This document shows, in pieces, positions 33,294-40,669 of a DNA stretch of 40,847 nucleotides. The position numbers were made by a program, and so were the translations under genes. Source of the stretch: Lachnospiraceae bacterium UBA1778 (lineage in GTDB: Bacteria; Bacillota; Clostridia; Lachnospirales; Lachnospiraceae); the NCBI GenBank assembly GCA_002315255.1, contig DCGM01000104.1, positions 1 through 40,847 on the forward strand, given 5' to 3'. The notes under the pieces were generated by a model. That model did not search any database. It saw only the letters and a program-made list of their open reading frames with translations, and was not told the origin of the DNA. Every line of letters starts with the position of its first letter. The first letter of the stretch is position 1.

Positions 33294-33330
33294 ACGAAGA
33301 AGGATTGCGGCTTCGCTGGAAAGGATGAAC
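33261..33330 (+). repeat. 35-bp tandem duplication spanning a stop and a start
   Basis: Unit 1 (33261-33295) encodes EEGPRFRWKG-stop at the end of the GNAT gene. Unit 2 (33296-33330) matches it at 28 of 35 positions, reads EEGLRLRWKG-stop in another frame, and the change GTGA to ATGA gives the start codon of the next gene. All seven differences are transitions. Confidence 0.85.
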
Positions 33331-33855
33331 GCCTTGGATAGGAATCTGAATTTGAATCCAAACCTGAATCTAAATCTAACTTCTTTAGGGCTTCGGCCGT
33401 TCGATGACAGCGACCTCGAGCAGTTCAAGGTCTGGCTAAAGAAAGAGCATGTAAAGAAGTGGTTCGAGCATCCGGACAGCTGGATTCATGAAATTGAGCA
33501 TCGGAAAGATGAGTTTGATTTTGTACACCACTTTATTTTGGAAGCGGACGGGCAGCCGGTCGGCTTCTGCCAGTATTACGACTATTCGCGCGGCGGAGAG
33601 AACTGGCACAATGATACCGACATCACGGACACTTATAGCATTGACTATATGATCGGGGAAGAGGGCTTTCTTCGGAAAGGGCTTGCGACGAAGATGATTG
33701 CGCTTCTTGAGGAGCGGATCAAGCGTGAAACGAAGGCGAGGAAGATTATTGTCCGGCCGGAAAAAGAGAATGCTGTCTCTCGGAAAACGCTGTTCTCAGC
33801 AGGCTATCAGTACGACAACTACATTGATTTTTTCATAAAGGAAATCAAACGATAA
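33325..33855 (+). CDS. GNAT acetyltransferase, AAC(6')-like
   Basis: About 176 residues. After an Asn-Leu-rich N-terminal tract the fold begins with LGLRPFDDSDLEQFKVWLKK and HVKKWFEHPDSW. IDYMIGEEGFLRKGLATKMI is the acetyl-CoA region, then NAVSRKTLFSAGYQYDNYID. The layout resembles the Acetyltransf_8 group containing AAC(6') aminoglycoside acetyltransferases; whether it modifies a drug is unknown. ATG 33325 arose inside a duplicated copy of the previous gene's 3' end and has GGAAAGG almost touching it, so translation may be coupled to or fed by the previous gene. Confidence 0.84.
   Translation: MNALDRNLNLNPNLNLNLTSLGLRPFDDSDLEQFKVWLKKEHVKKWFEHPDSWIHEIEHRKDEFDFVHHFILEADGQPVGFCQYYDYSRGGENWHNDTDITDTYSIDYMIGEEGFLRKGLATKMIALLEERIKRETKARKIIVRPEKENAVSRKTLFSAGYQYDNYIDFFIKEIKR
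33343..33378 (+). repeat. Six hexanucleotide repeats coding Asn-Leu pairs
   Basis: AATCTG, AATTTG, AATCCA, AACCTG, AATCTA, AATCTA encode NL-NL-NP-NL-NL-NL in the acetyltransferase N-terminus. Gain or loss of units keeps the frame. Confidence 0.85.
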
Positions 33856-33889
33856 GAATCTTCGGAGCAGAAGAACCTCAGGAGAAGAA

Positions 33890-34384
33890 ATGAAAACGCT
33901 TTATCTGATCGGCGGCACTATGGGTGTCGGAAAAACGGCGGTTTGTCAGGAATTGAAGAAAGTATTGCCTGAAGCGGTCTTTTTAGACGGCGACTGGTGC
34001 TGGGACGCGGACCCGTTTCAGGTGACGGACGAGACAAAAGCGATGGTGATGGAGAACATTGCTTTTCTTCTGAATCAGTTTTTACACTGTAACGCGTACA
34101 AAAATGTTATTTTCTGCTGGGTCATGCATCAGCAGCCGATTATCGATGCGATTCTTTCAGCACTCGATTTGAACGGCGTAAAAGTTGAGACGATATCGCT
34201 TCTTGGAAACGCGGAAACGGTTCGCAGCCGACTTCAAAAAGATGTGGACGAAGGGAAACGGACGGCGGACGTGATTGACAGGAGCTTACCGCGGATTCCA
34301 CTTTATCAAGCCTTAAACACGGCGAAGGTGATGACCGACGGGAAGAGCATTGCGGAAATCGCAAACGAAATCATTGCGTTATAA
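33890..34384 (+). CDS. P-loop kinase-like protein
   Basis: A 164-residue protein with Walker A IGGTMGVGKTAV at residues 7-18 and FLDGDWCWDADPF, the DGDW acceptor region typical of small uncharacterised kinases. VETISLLGNAETVRSRLQKD and DRSLPRIPLYQALNT follow. It phosphorylates an unknown small molecule, or acts as an antibiotic phosphotransferase; the latter is only a possibility from context. AGGAGAAG precedes the ATG. Confidence 0.84.
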   Translation: MKTLYLIGGTMGVGKTAVCQELKKVLPEAVFLDGDWCWDADPFQVTDETKAMVMENIAFLLNQFLHCNAYKNVIFCWVMHQQPIIDAILSALDLNGVKVETISLLGNAETVRSRLQKDVDEGKRTADVIDRSLPRIPLYQALNTAKVMTDGKSIAEIANEIIAL

Positions 34385-34443
34385 GATGCTTTTATTTGGC
34401 AGAAAGTTAGCGGCGGAACCACACGAGCTACGGAGAGTATCAA

Positions 34444-35115
34444 GTGATTAAAGCAGTTGTATTTGACATGTATGAAACGCTCGTTACCCTGTTTGAATGT
34501 CCGGGGTATTTCAGTGCGGAAATGGCAGGGGATGCGGGAATCCCGGTAGCGGATTTTCAAAGGGAATGGGTGAGTTATGAAACCGACCGTACTACCGGGA
34601 AGATTACGTTTGAGGAAGCGCTCGAAAGTGTTTTAAAGGATTTTGGGACCTATTCAGATGAAAGATTCCGGAAAATCGTTGAAAAGCGCACTCAGTTCTG
34701 TAGAGAAGCTTATCATCATCTTCACCCGCAGATCATCCCGCTTTTAGAAGGTCTGAAGGCGCGCGGTGTAAAGATTGGGCTCATCAGCAACTGCTATTCG
34801 GAGGAATCGCCGGTCATTAAAGGGAGCGTGCTTTTTCCGTATTTTGATGTGGCTTGCCTTTCGTTTGACGAGGGAATCCGGAAACCTGAACCGGAGATTT
34901 TTAAAAGGTGCCTCGAACGCCTCTGCGTGAATCCGGAGGACTGTCTTTATGTCGGCGACGGCGGAAGCAATGAACTCGCCGCTGCGAAAGAGTATGGAAT
35001 GCGCCCCGTTCAGGCGGTCTGGTATCTGAAGGACGGAACGCGGCAGCCCGCAAAAAGAATGCCGGAGTTTGAAGGCGCAGCGATGCCGATGGAACTGCTG
35101 GAATGGATAGAGTGA
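34444..35115 (+). CDS. HAD family hydrolase (haloacid dehalogenase-like)
   Basis: A 223-residue protein. Motif I is VVFDMYETL (Asp9 nucleophile, with the second Asp of DxD replaced by Tyr, as in HAD subfamily IA dehalogenase-like members). Motif II is IGLISNCYSEE, motif III Lys in GIRKPEPEIFKRCLE and motif IV YVGDGGSNELAAAKEYG. It starts with GTG at 34444 behind CGGAGAG. The substrate is unknown. Confidence 0.87.
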   Translation: MIKAVVFDMYETLVTLFECPGYFSAEMAGDAGIPVADFQREWVSYETDRTTGKITFEEALESVLKDFGTYSDERFRKIVEKRTQFCREAYHHLHPQIIPLLEGLKARGVKIGLISNCYSEESPVIKGSVLFPYFDVACLSFDEGIRKPEPEIFKRCLERLCVNPEDCLYVGDGGSNELAAAKEYGMRPVQAVWYLKDGTRQPAKRMPEFEGAAMPMELLEWIE

Positions 35116-35141
35116 TTTCTGGGATTCAATAAGGAATGAAT

Positions 35142-36014
35142 ATGAACAACGTTTGGTCAGAGCATGTCCAAGGCGTCATGACACTATATTTGAGCAGAAA
35201 ACTACGGTTTGACGACTTGTTTTCCGGGAAATACCTTTCACTGTTCTCATTGGATCAGGAAAAGGAATTGAAGATTTTAGAGATCGGCTGCGGACCGGGC
35301 GCGCTGGCGGAAGCATTGCACCGGTGGTATCCGCGCGCGAAGATTACAGGAATAGACCGAGACACGAACTTCATCGAATTTGCGAGAGAGAATGTGGAGG
35401 GAGTGGCGTTTTTAGAGGGCGATATTACTGCGCTGCCGTTCCCAAACGAGTCTTTTGATGTAGTGATTTCAAATACGGTTCAGGAACACATTGAACCGGA
35501 AATCTTCTGGAACGAGCAACGGAGAGTGCTGAAACCAGGCGGAATCTGCCTTTGCCTCTCCTCCCGGAGAAGCATCCAATGCGCCGCCCCCTGTTTGGCG
35601 GACAGCCCGGAGGAGACGGAGTTTTGGAATCGCTGTCCTGACCTGAAAGCGGAAATGGAGAAATACGGCGTCGGCCGGTTTGGACTGACGGAAGCAGAAC
35701 TCCCGGCTGCCATGGAAGCACACGGCTTCTTAGATGTCACGACCGGATATGCGGTAACCGACCTGACACCGGACGACCCGAAATACCCGAAGGAATTCGC
35801 GGAACGGATAATCGAAGGGAGACGGCAGAACGATCTCGAAGCCGTTTATCGGACCTGCAGCCTCTGGAAAACAGCAGAAGAAAAAGAAGCGTTTGATCGG
35901 ATGCTGGAACAGATTAACCAAAAACATGACGAGCGGCTGTCGCTTTTCCGCTGCGGCGAAAAGCAATGGGATACCGAAGTAAATCTAACGATGATCCTCC
36001 GAGGAATCAAATGA
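35142..36014 (+). CDS. Class I SAM-dependent methyltransferase
   Basis: About 290 residues. Motif I is ILEIGCGPGALAEALHRWYP, motif II KITGIDRDTNFIEFA, then GDITALPFPNESFDVVISNT and RRVLKPGGICLCLSS as the methyltransferase type 11/25 signature. The C-terminal 120 residues are helical. The substrate is unknown. AAGGA is spaced better for ATG 35142 than for ATG 35136. Confidence 0.88.
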   Translation: MNNVWSEHVQGVMTLYLSRKLRFDDLFSGKYLSLFSLDQEKELKILEIGCGPGALAEALHRWYPRAKITGIDRDTNFIEFARENVEGVAFLEGDITALPFPNESFDVVISNTVQEHIEPEIFWNEQRRVLKPGGICLCLSSRRSIQCAAPCLADSPEETEFWNRCPDLKAEMEKYGVGRFGLTEAELPAAMEAHGFLDVTTGYAVTDLTPDDPKYPKEFAERIIEGRRQNDLEAVYRTCSLWKTAEEKEAFDRMLEQINQKHDERLSLFRCGEKQWDTEVNLTMILRGIK

Positions 36015-36079
36015 TAGGAAAGCGACATCGCCGCGGCGATTCGGAAGTGACGACATATGTGCGATTTCGAAATAAGGAC

Positions 36080-36110
36080 TTGACTCTAACGCTACGTCAT
36101 AGTTTATAGT
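36080..36110 (+). promoter_or_regulatory. MerR-type promoter with 19-bp spacer, TipA-like gene
   Basis: TTGACT at 36080-36085 and TATAGT at 36105-36110 are separated by 19 bp. Between them lies a dyad (36083-36103, ACTCTAACG-CTA-CGTCATAGT, seven of nine bases matching). Overlong spacers with a central dyad are the hallmark of promoters that MerR proteins twist open. Confidence 0.72.
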
Positions 36111-36131
36111 CTCTGTCAGGAGGAAGAAACG

Positions 36132-36854
36132 ATGACAGTTCATGAGGTTAGCAGATTATCGGGAATCAGTGTGCGCACACTACATTATTATGATGAGATC
36201 GGACTGCTTCACCCTGCGGAAGTAACGGAAGCCGGTTATCGCCTGTACGACGAGAACAGTCTCGCTCGGCTTCAGGAAATCTTATTGTTCCGGGAATTGG
36301 AGTTTCCTCTGAAAGAGATTATCCGGATTATGGACCATCCGGATTACTCGAAGGAGCGCGCGTTAGACGACCAGATTAAGCTTCTTACCTTGAAGCGCGA
36401 CCATCTGGACGAACTGATCGAACACGTGACGCAGATGAAATGGAGGGAGGAACTGAAAATGGATTTTAAGGCATATGATACCGGCCGTCTGGAAGCGTAT
36501 AAGCAGCTGGCGAAGGAGAAGTGGGGCGATACGGAGGCGTATCGCGAATATGAAAAGAAAGCGGCAGAACAGACCGATGTCGAAAAACGCCAGGCGTCGG
36601 AAGACCTGATGGATCTTTTCTATGAGTTTGGCGACCTGAAAGCGATGAACCCCGCGTCCGAACCGGTGCAGGCGCAGGTAAAGAAACTGCAGGATTTTAT
36701 TACAGCGAAGTACTACACCTGCACAAATGTCATCTTAAAAGGCCTCGGCCAGATGTATGCGGCCGGCGGCGAAATGACGGATAATATCAATGTAGCCGGC
36801 GGGAAAGGCACAGCGGAATTTGTCGCGAAGGCGATTGAAATTTACACAAAATAA
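36132..36854 (+). CDS. MerR family regulator with TipAS effector domain
   Basis: A 240-residue protein. Residues 1-70 are the MerR winged helix (VHEVSRLSGISVRTLHYYDE, EAGYRLYDENSLARLQEI), then a coiled-coil linker to about residue 110. The C-terminal half has KEKWGDTEAYREYEKKAAEQ and a four-helix TipAS-type domain, which binds thiopeptide-like antibiotics in TipA. AGGAGG precedes the ATG. It probably activates its own promoter when it binds a drug; no efflux gene is adjacent. Confidence 0.9.
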   Translation: MTVHEVSRLSGISVRTLHYYDEIGLLHPAEVTEAGYRLYDENSLARLQEILLFRELEFPLKEIIRIMDHPDYSKERALDDQIKLLTLKRDHLDELIEHVTQMKWREELKMDFKAYDTGRLEAYKQLAKEKWGDTEAYREYEKKAAEQTDVEKRQASEDLMDLFYEFGDLKAMNPASEPVQAQVKKLQDFITAKYYTCTNVILKGLGQMYAAGGEMTDNINVAGGKGTAEFVAKAIEIYTK

Positions 36855-36869
36855 ATTTCAAAATTGTGC

Positions 36870-36900
36870 TTGACTCGTCCCTTAGGGGATAGGTTAGAGT
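36870..36900 (+). promoter_or_regulatory. MerR-type promoter with 19-bp spacer, BmrR-like gene
   Basis: TTGACT at 36870-36875 and TAGAGT at 36895-36900 with a 19-bp spacer. The spacer holds a dyad centred on TCCCTTAGGGGA, similar to the known B. subtilis bmr operator and CueR/MerR sites. Confidence 0.75.
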
Positions 36901-36925
36901 GTCGGATGTGGAAAGGAGATGCGAT

Positions 36926-37729
36926 ATGCTAAAGATCAGTGAATTCTCGAAGCTTTCTCATCTGACAGTCAAAGCATTGCGGTTTTACGAACAGGAAGGC
37001 CTTCTGAAACCGGCAGCCATCGACGGGTGGAACCATTACCGGCTTTATGAAACCGCACAGCTGGAAACAGCCGCTAAAATCAAATCATTCCGGCAGTTAG
37101 GACTGTCCGTGGACGAAGTGAAAGCGGTATTATCCGGCGCAGATGTCAAAGAGATACTGCGGGAAAAAGCGAAATCATTGGCCGAAGAAAAGAGTCTTAT
37201 CGAATCTCGTCTTTCCATCATCAAATCGATTTTGGAGGACAAGGAAATGAAATATCAGGTAACTGAAAAAACGATTCCGGAGAAGATTGTGTACACCTGT
37301 GAGACCGTTTTAAAAGCTTATTCGGATATCATGGAGTGGATTCCTTCGGTCGGCGCGGAGTGTCTTTCGCTGAATCCGGACCTGAAGTGCTCGGAGCCCG
37401 CATATGAGTTCTGCGAGTACCTTGACGGCGAGTATCGCGAGACCGATATCCGCATTCGTCACAATGAAGCTGTGACGGCGCTCGGAAAGGAGAATGAGCA
37501 TATCCGCTTTAAAATTCTTCCGGCCGCAAAGGTGCTCAGCGTCTATCATAAAGGCCCGTACAGCAGTATCAGCGATGCGTATGCATTTATCATGAAATAT
37601 GCAGAGCAGAACGGCTATAAGACTGCGGGGCTTGCACGCGAGTGCTACATCGACGGTATCTGGAACAAAGAATCCGAGGAGGACTGGCTGACCGAGGTCC
37701 AGCTTCCGATTGAAGGAAACGAACAGTAA
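36926..37729 (+). CDS. MerR regulator with GyrI-like effector domain
   Basis: A 267-residue protein. The MerR DNA-binding domain (KISEFSKLSHLTVKALRFYE, then GWNHYRLYETAQLETAAKIK) and coiled coil to about residue 110 are followed by a GyrI-like domain (KILPAAKVLSVYHKGPYSSI, ARECYIDGIWNKESEEDWLT, EVQLPIE). The plan matches BmrR, which senses lipophilic cations. AAAGGAG supports ATG 36926. It lies behind its own 19-bp-spacer promoter and before a terminator, so it is a single-gene unit. Confidence 0.9.
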   Translation: MLKISEFSKLSHLTVKALRFYEQEGLLKPAAIDGWNHYRLYETAQLETAAKIKSFRQLGLSVDEVKAVLSGADVKEILREKAKSLAEEKSLIESRLSIIKSILEDKEMKYQVTEKTIPEKIVYTCETVLKAYSDIMEWIPSVGAECLSLNPDLKCSEPAYEFCEYLDGEYRETDIRIRHNEAVTALGKENEHIRFKILPAAKVLSVYHKGPYSSISDAYAFIMKYAEQNGYKTAGLARECYIDGIWNKESEEDWLTEVQLPIEGNEQ

Positions 37730-37741
37730 AAGATCTTCGGG

Positions 37742-37777
37742 CGGGTGTCCTCTTTTATGGAGGGCACCCGTTTTTTT
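37742..37777 (+). terminator. Terminator after the BmrR-like gene
   Basis: CGGGTGTCCTC pairs with GAGGGCACCCG (one G-T pair) around a short loop, followed by seven T. Confidence 0.88.
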
Positions 37778-37778
37778 G

Positions 37779-37807
37779 TTGAAAATAAGACTGATTTTCT
37801 GTATACT
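37779..37807 (+). promoter_or_regulatory. Promoter of the Cys-rich protein gene
   Basis: TTGAAA at 37779-37784, 17-bp spacer and TATACT at 37802-37807, directly after the terminator and 68 bases before ATG 37875. Confidence 0.68.
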
Positions 37808-37874
37808 GTATTTCAACATCTGAACTTTATTTGTCACTATTCGTATACCATGGAAAAAAGAGAAGGCGGAGCGG

Positions 37875-38798
37875 ATGAACAGAGCGGAAACTGCGACAGA
37901 ACAGAAGATGCAGAAGGCGTATTTTCATCTCCCAGGCCTTTTTGAATTTTATGAGCTTTACCGCCTTTTTCTTCCGCTGTTTCGGGAGCATCGGGAGTGG
38001 TTTTACGAGAACTTCGAGATCGGTTCGATTTATGGCGCACCGGCAGACTGCCTTTGGGGCGGCGGGCGCGTCGGCTTCGGCGATGATGCTTCGGAGAAAG
38101 TCTTTTCTTTGATGCGGGAATACGGGATTTCGGCGCGGCTGACTTTCAGTAACTCGCTTTTGCGCGAAGAACACCTTTCTGACCGAAAATGCAATGCGCT
38201 CTGCGCGGCGCTTTCGCGCTTTTCAGAGAATGGCGTGATCGTCCATTCAGATCTCCTCGCGGATTATCTGAAAGCACGCTATCCGGAACTTTATCTCGTC
38301 TCCTCGACGACAAAAGTGCTGACAGATTTTGACGATTTTACGAAGGAACTGGACCGTGACGATTTCCGCTATGTGGTGCCGGATTTCCGGCTGAATAAAG
38401 CGCTTGATCGCCTTGAAAAACTGTCAGACGTGCAGAAACGAAAGGTCGAGTTTCTTTGCAATGAATGCTGTTATATCGGCTGCACCGACCGGAAGGCCTG
38501 CTACGAAAATGTGAGCCGGAAAAACCTCGGTGAGGATTGCGAAGACCATATCTGCCGGTCTCCCGGCGGAGACGAAGGGTATCGGTTCTCGCGGGCGATG
38601 GAGAATCCTTCCTTTATCGGAATTGAGGAGATAAAGAACACCTATCTCCCGATAGGATTTTCCCAGTTTAAGATTGAGGGGCGGAGCCTCGGAAGTGCAT
38701 TGGTGCTGGAGTTTTTACTCTATTATCTGACAAAACCGGAGCATCAGCTGAAAGTACGGGAAGCCATCTATCTCGACAGCGGGCTCGACCTGTTTTAG
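37875..38798 (+). CDS. Uncharacterised Cys-rich protein, U32-peptidase-like
   Basis: A 307-residue soluble protein. Conserved-looking pieces are IGSIYGAPADCLWGGGRVGF, ISARLTFSNSLL, VIVHSDLLADYLKARYPELY, YVVPDFRLNKALDRLEKL and a cysteine cluster FLCNECCYIGCTDRKACYEN with a further Cys in EDHIC. It then reads PIGFSQFKIEGRSLGSALVL. The order of a TIM-barrel-like run followed by clustered cysteines and a terminal GRS motif recalls peptidase U32 proteins, which bind an iron-sulfur cluster. The similarity is by eye and may be distant. Tandem 19-mers begin in its last codons. Confidence 0.7.
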   Translation: MNRAETATEQKMQKAYFHLPGLFEFYELYRLFLPLFREHREWFYENFEIGSIYGAPADCLWGGGRVGFGDDASEKVFSLMREYGISARLTFSNSLLREEHLSDRKCNALCAALSRFSENGVIVHSDLLADYLKARYPELYLVSSTTKVLTDFDDFTKELDRDDFRYVVPDFRLNKALDRLEKLSDVQKRKVEFLCNECCYIGCTDRKACYENVSRKNLGEDCEDHICRSPGGDEGYRFSRAMENPSFIGIEEIKNTYLPIGFSQFKIEGRSLGSALVLEFLLYYLTKPEHQLKVREAIYLDSGLDLF

Positions 38799-38854
38799 CG
38801 GGCTCGACCTGTTTTAGCGGGCTCGATCTGTTTTAGCGGACTCGATTTGTTTTA
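38779..38854 (+). repeat. Four 19-bp tandem repeats across a stop codon
   Basis: GCGGGCTCGACCTGTTTTA occurs at 38779-38797 and 38798-38816. Copies 3 and 4 (38817-38835, 38836-38854) carry one and three changes, all transitions. The first copy codes for the last residues of the Cys-rich protein, and its stop TAG runs into copy 2. Confidence 0.9.
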
Positions 38855-38906
38855 ATGAAATAAGCCTTAAATCGTCTTCATAGACGCGACAGAAAGCGGG
38901 GCAAAA

Positions 38907-39632
38907 TTGATCGGATTAGGAACTATTATCAATACCGCGAGCATCATTCTCGGCGGAATTATCGGGCATTTCGCGGGAAAGCTTTTCCGCGAAGATCAGC
39001 GTGAACCGATCTGCCAGGCGTGTGGCGTGGCGGTGATTTTCGTATCGATCGCCGGCGCAATGGAAGGAATGCTGAAAAGCGAGAACGGCGTGATTGTAAG
39101 CTCGCGCTCGATGCTCGTCGTCCTGTGTATCGTATTAGGAACGGTCATCGGCGAACTGATCGGCATCGAAAAAGGGTTTGAGCGGTTCGGCGAGTGGCTG
39201 AAACGGAAAACCGGAAACAGCAGCGATCCGAAGTTTGCCAATGCGTTCGTCACCACGTCCTTCACCGTCTGCATTGGCGCGATGGCGATCGTCGGCAGCA
39301 TTCAGGATGGCGTGAGCGGCGATTTCACTATGCTCGCTGTGAAGTCGGTTTTAGATTTTATCATTGTGATCGTCATGACAGCATCGATGGGGAAAGGATG
39401 CGTTTTTTCTGCAATCCCGGTCTTTATTTTGGAAGGCTTGGTCACGCTCCTCGCAACGCTGATCGCGCCGCTTCTGACCGATCTCGCGATTTCGTATCTG
39501 TCACTCGTCGGCGGGATCATCGTTTTCGGCGTTGGCGTCAACCTCGTGTGGGGAAAGAAGCTACGCGTGGCGAATATGCTTCCCGGCGTGCTGCTCGCGC
39601 TGCTCGCCGCATATCTGCCGTTTTTTGAATGA
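38907..39632 (+). CDS. DUF554 membrane protein
   Basis: A 241-residue protein with six or seven hydrophobic helices and the DUF554 start GLGTIINTASIILGGIIGHF, then SRSMLVVLCIVLGTVIGELI, FTVCIGAMAIVGSIQDG and LSLVGGIIVFGVGVNLVWGK. A transport-like role is suspected for the family but not shown. The start is a TTG at 38907, which agrees with the usual family N-terminus. Confidence 0.88.
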   Translation: MIGLGTIINTASIILGGIIGHFAGKLFREDQREPICQACGVAVIFVSIAGAMEGMLKSENGVIVSSRSMLVVLCIVLGTVIGELIGIEKGFERFGEWLKRKTGNSSDPKFANAFVTTSFTVCIGAMAIVGSIQDGVSGDFTMLAVKSVLDFIIVIVMTASMGKGCVFSAIPVFILEGLVTLLATLIAPLLTDLAISYLSLVGGIIVFGVGVNLVWGKKLRVANMLPGVLLALLAAYLPFFE

Positions 39633-39763
39633 TGATTTCGAGGCGGCAGGATTGAGAATGTCAGAACGTGAGTGCAAAAGACATTTACAGGAAACCGCAC
39701 AAGAGAAACGGAAATAATAGAGAAGACAGATATAGAAGAAAACTACGAGAGAGAGGATTTTAC

Positions 39764-40468
39764 ATGCGAAAAGCGATTGAAAACATACTTCATGTAATCA
39801 TTATTCTGACTACAGCAGCGGCGATCGGCTGCTATTTCATCGGAACCGTCGATGTGCTCGGCGGGACCGGGACGAAATGCTTCCGTTTTTTTACGATTGA
39901 CTCGAATGTGATTGCGCTGATCGGGTCCCTTTTCTGCCTGATTTTCCAGAACCCGAACAAACGGCCGAAATGGGTAAGCATTTTCCAATACATGTCGACA
40001 GTCGCGGTTACCGTGACATTTCTCACGGTTGTCTTCTTCCTGTCGCCGATGGCCTGGATTGGCAGCGGGAAGTTTTCCGGGGCGCTGATGATGTTTGAAG
40101 GCAATGTTTTTGTGCTTCATTTTACTACTCCGGTTTTGAGCATTGCTGCGCTTCTTATCCAGAAAACCGACAATAAACTCGCGAAAAAGGAGATTTTCTG
40201 GTCGCTTCTTCCGACCGTTCTCTATTCGATCGTGTATATTACGCTCGTCGCATTTGTCAAATGCTGGCCGGACTGGTACGGCTTTACGTTTGGCGGTCAT
40301 TTTGAGTTGGCGCCTGTTTCAGCCATCGTCATGTATGCGTTTACGCTGTTCCTCGGGTGGGTGGAATGGAAGCTTTCGCCGCTTTCCGAAAAACGTCCAA
40401 AGAGAAAGATTAAAGTGAGCGCTGAAGAGAATACACAGAAAACCGATGAGAGCGAAACAGAGGACTGA
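39764..40468 (+). CDS. Six-helix membrane protein (Pr6Pr-like)
   Basis: About 234 residues with six hydrophobic segments: helix 1 at AIENILHVIIILTTAAAIGC, FFTIDSNVIALIGSLFCLIF, STVAVTVTFLTVVFFLSPMA, GNVFVLHFTTPVLSIAALLI, then two more, and a charged tail of about 30 residues. FFTIDSN and the histidine in VLHFTTP are typical of the Pr6Pr/FAR-17a-like group; the function is unknown. GAGAGGA supports ATG 39764. Confidence 0.75.
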   Translation: MRKAIENILHVIIILTTAAAIGCYFIGTVDVLGGTGTKCFRFFTIDSNVIALIGSLFCLIFQNPNKRPKWVSIFQYMSTVAVTVTFLTVVFFLSPMAWIGSGKFSGALMMFEGNVFVLHFTTPVLSIAALLIQKTDNKLAKKEIFWSLLPTVLYSIVYITLVAFVKCWPDWYGFTFGGHFELAPVSAIVMYAFTLFLGWVEWKLSPLSEKRPKRKIKVSAEENTQKTDESETED

Positions 40469-40669
40469 ACATCATCGGAATCGGTCCTAACAGCGAACGA
40501 CAGGGTCAGAGGGTGAACAACCTGTTTTTTGAGCAGAATAATCGATGCTATTACGGTTCCGTCTGGCGTTACTATTTCGATAAACTGTGATATAAATGAA
40601 TCATCAAAACCTCGTTGCGGAAAAATAAAAAACTGGCAGAGAGCCGGATAAAAACGAAAGGATAAGAAA

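Noticed and set aside
38779..38854. Possible CRISPR-like array
   Set aside because: The 19-bp units are contiguous with no spacers and start inside a coding region.
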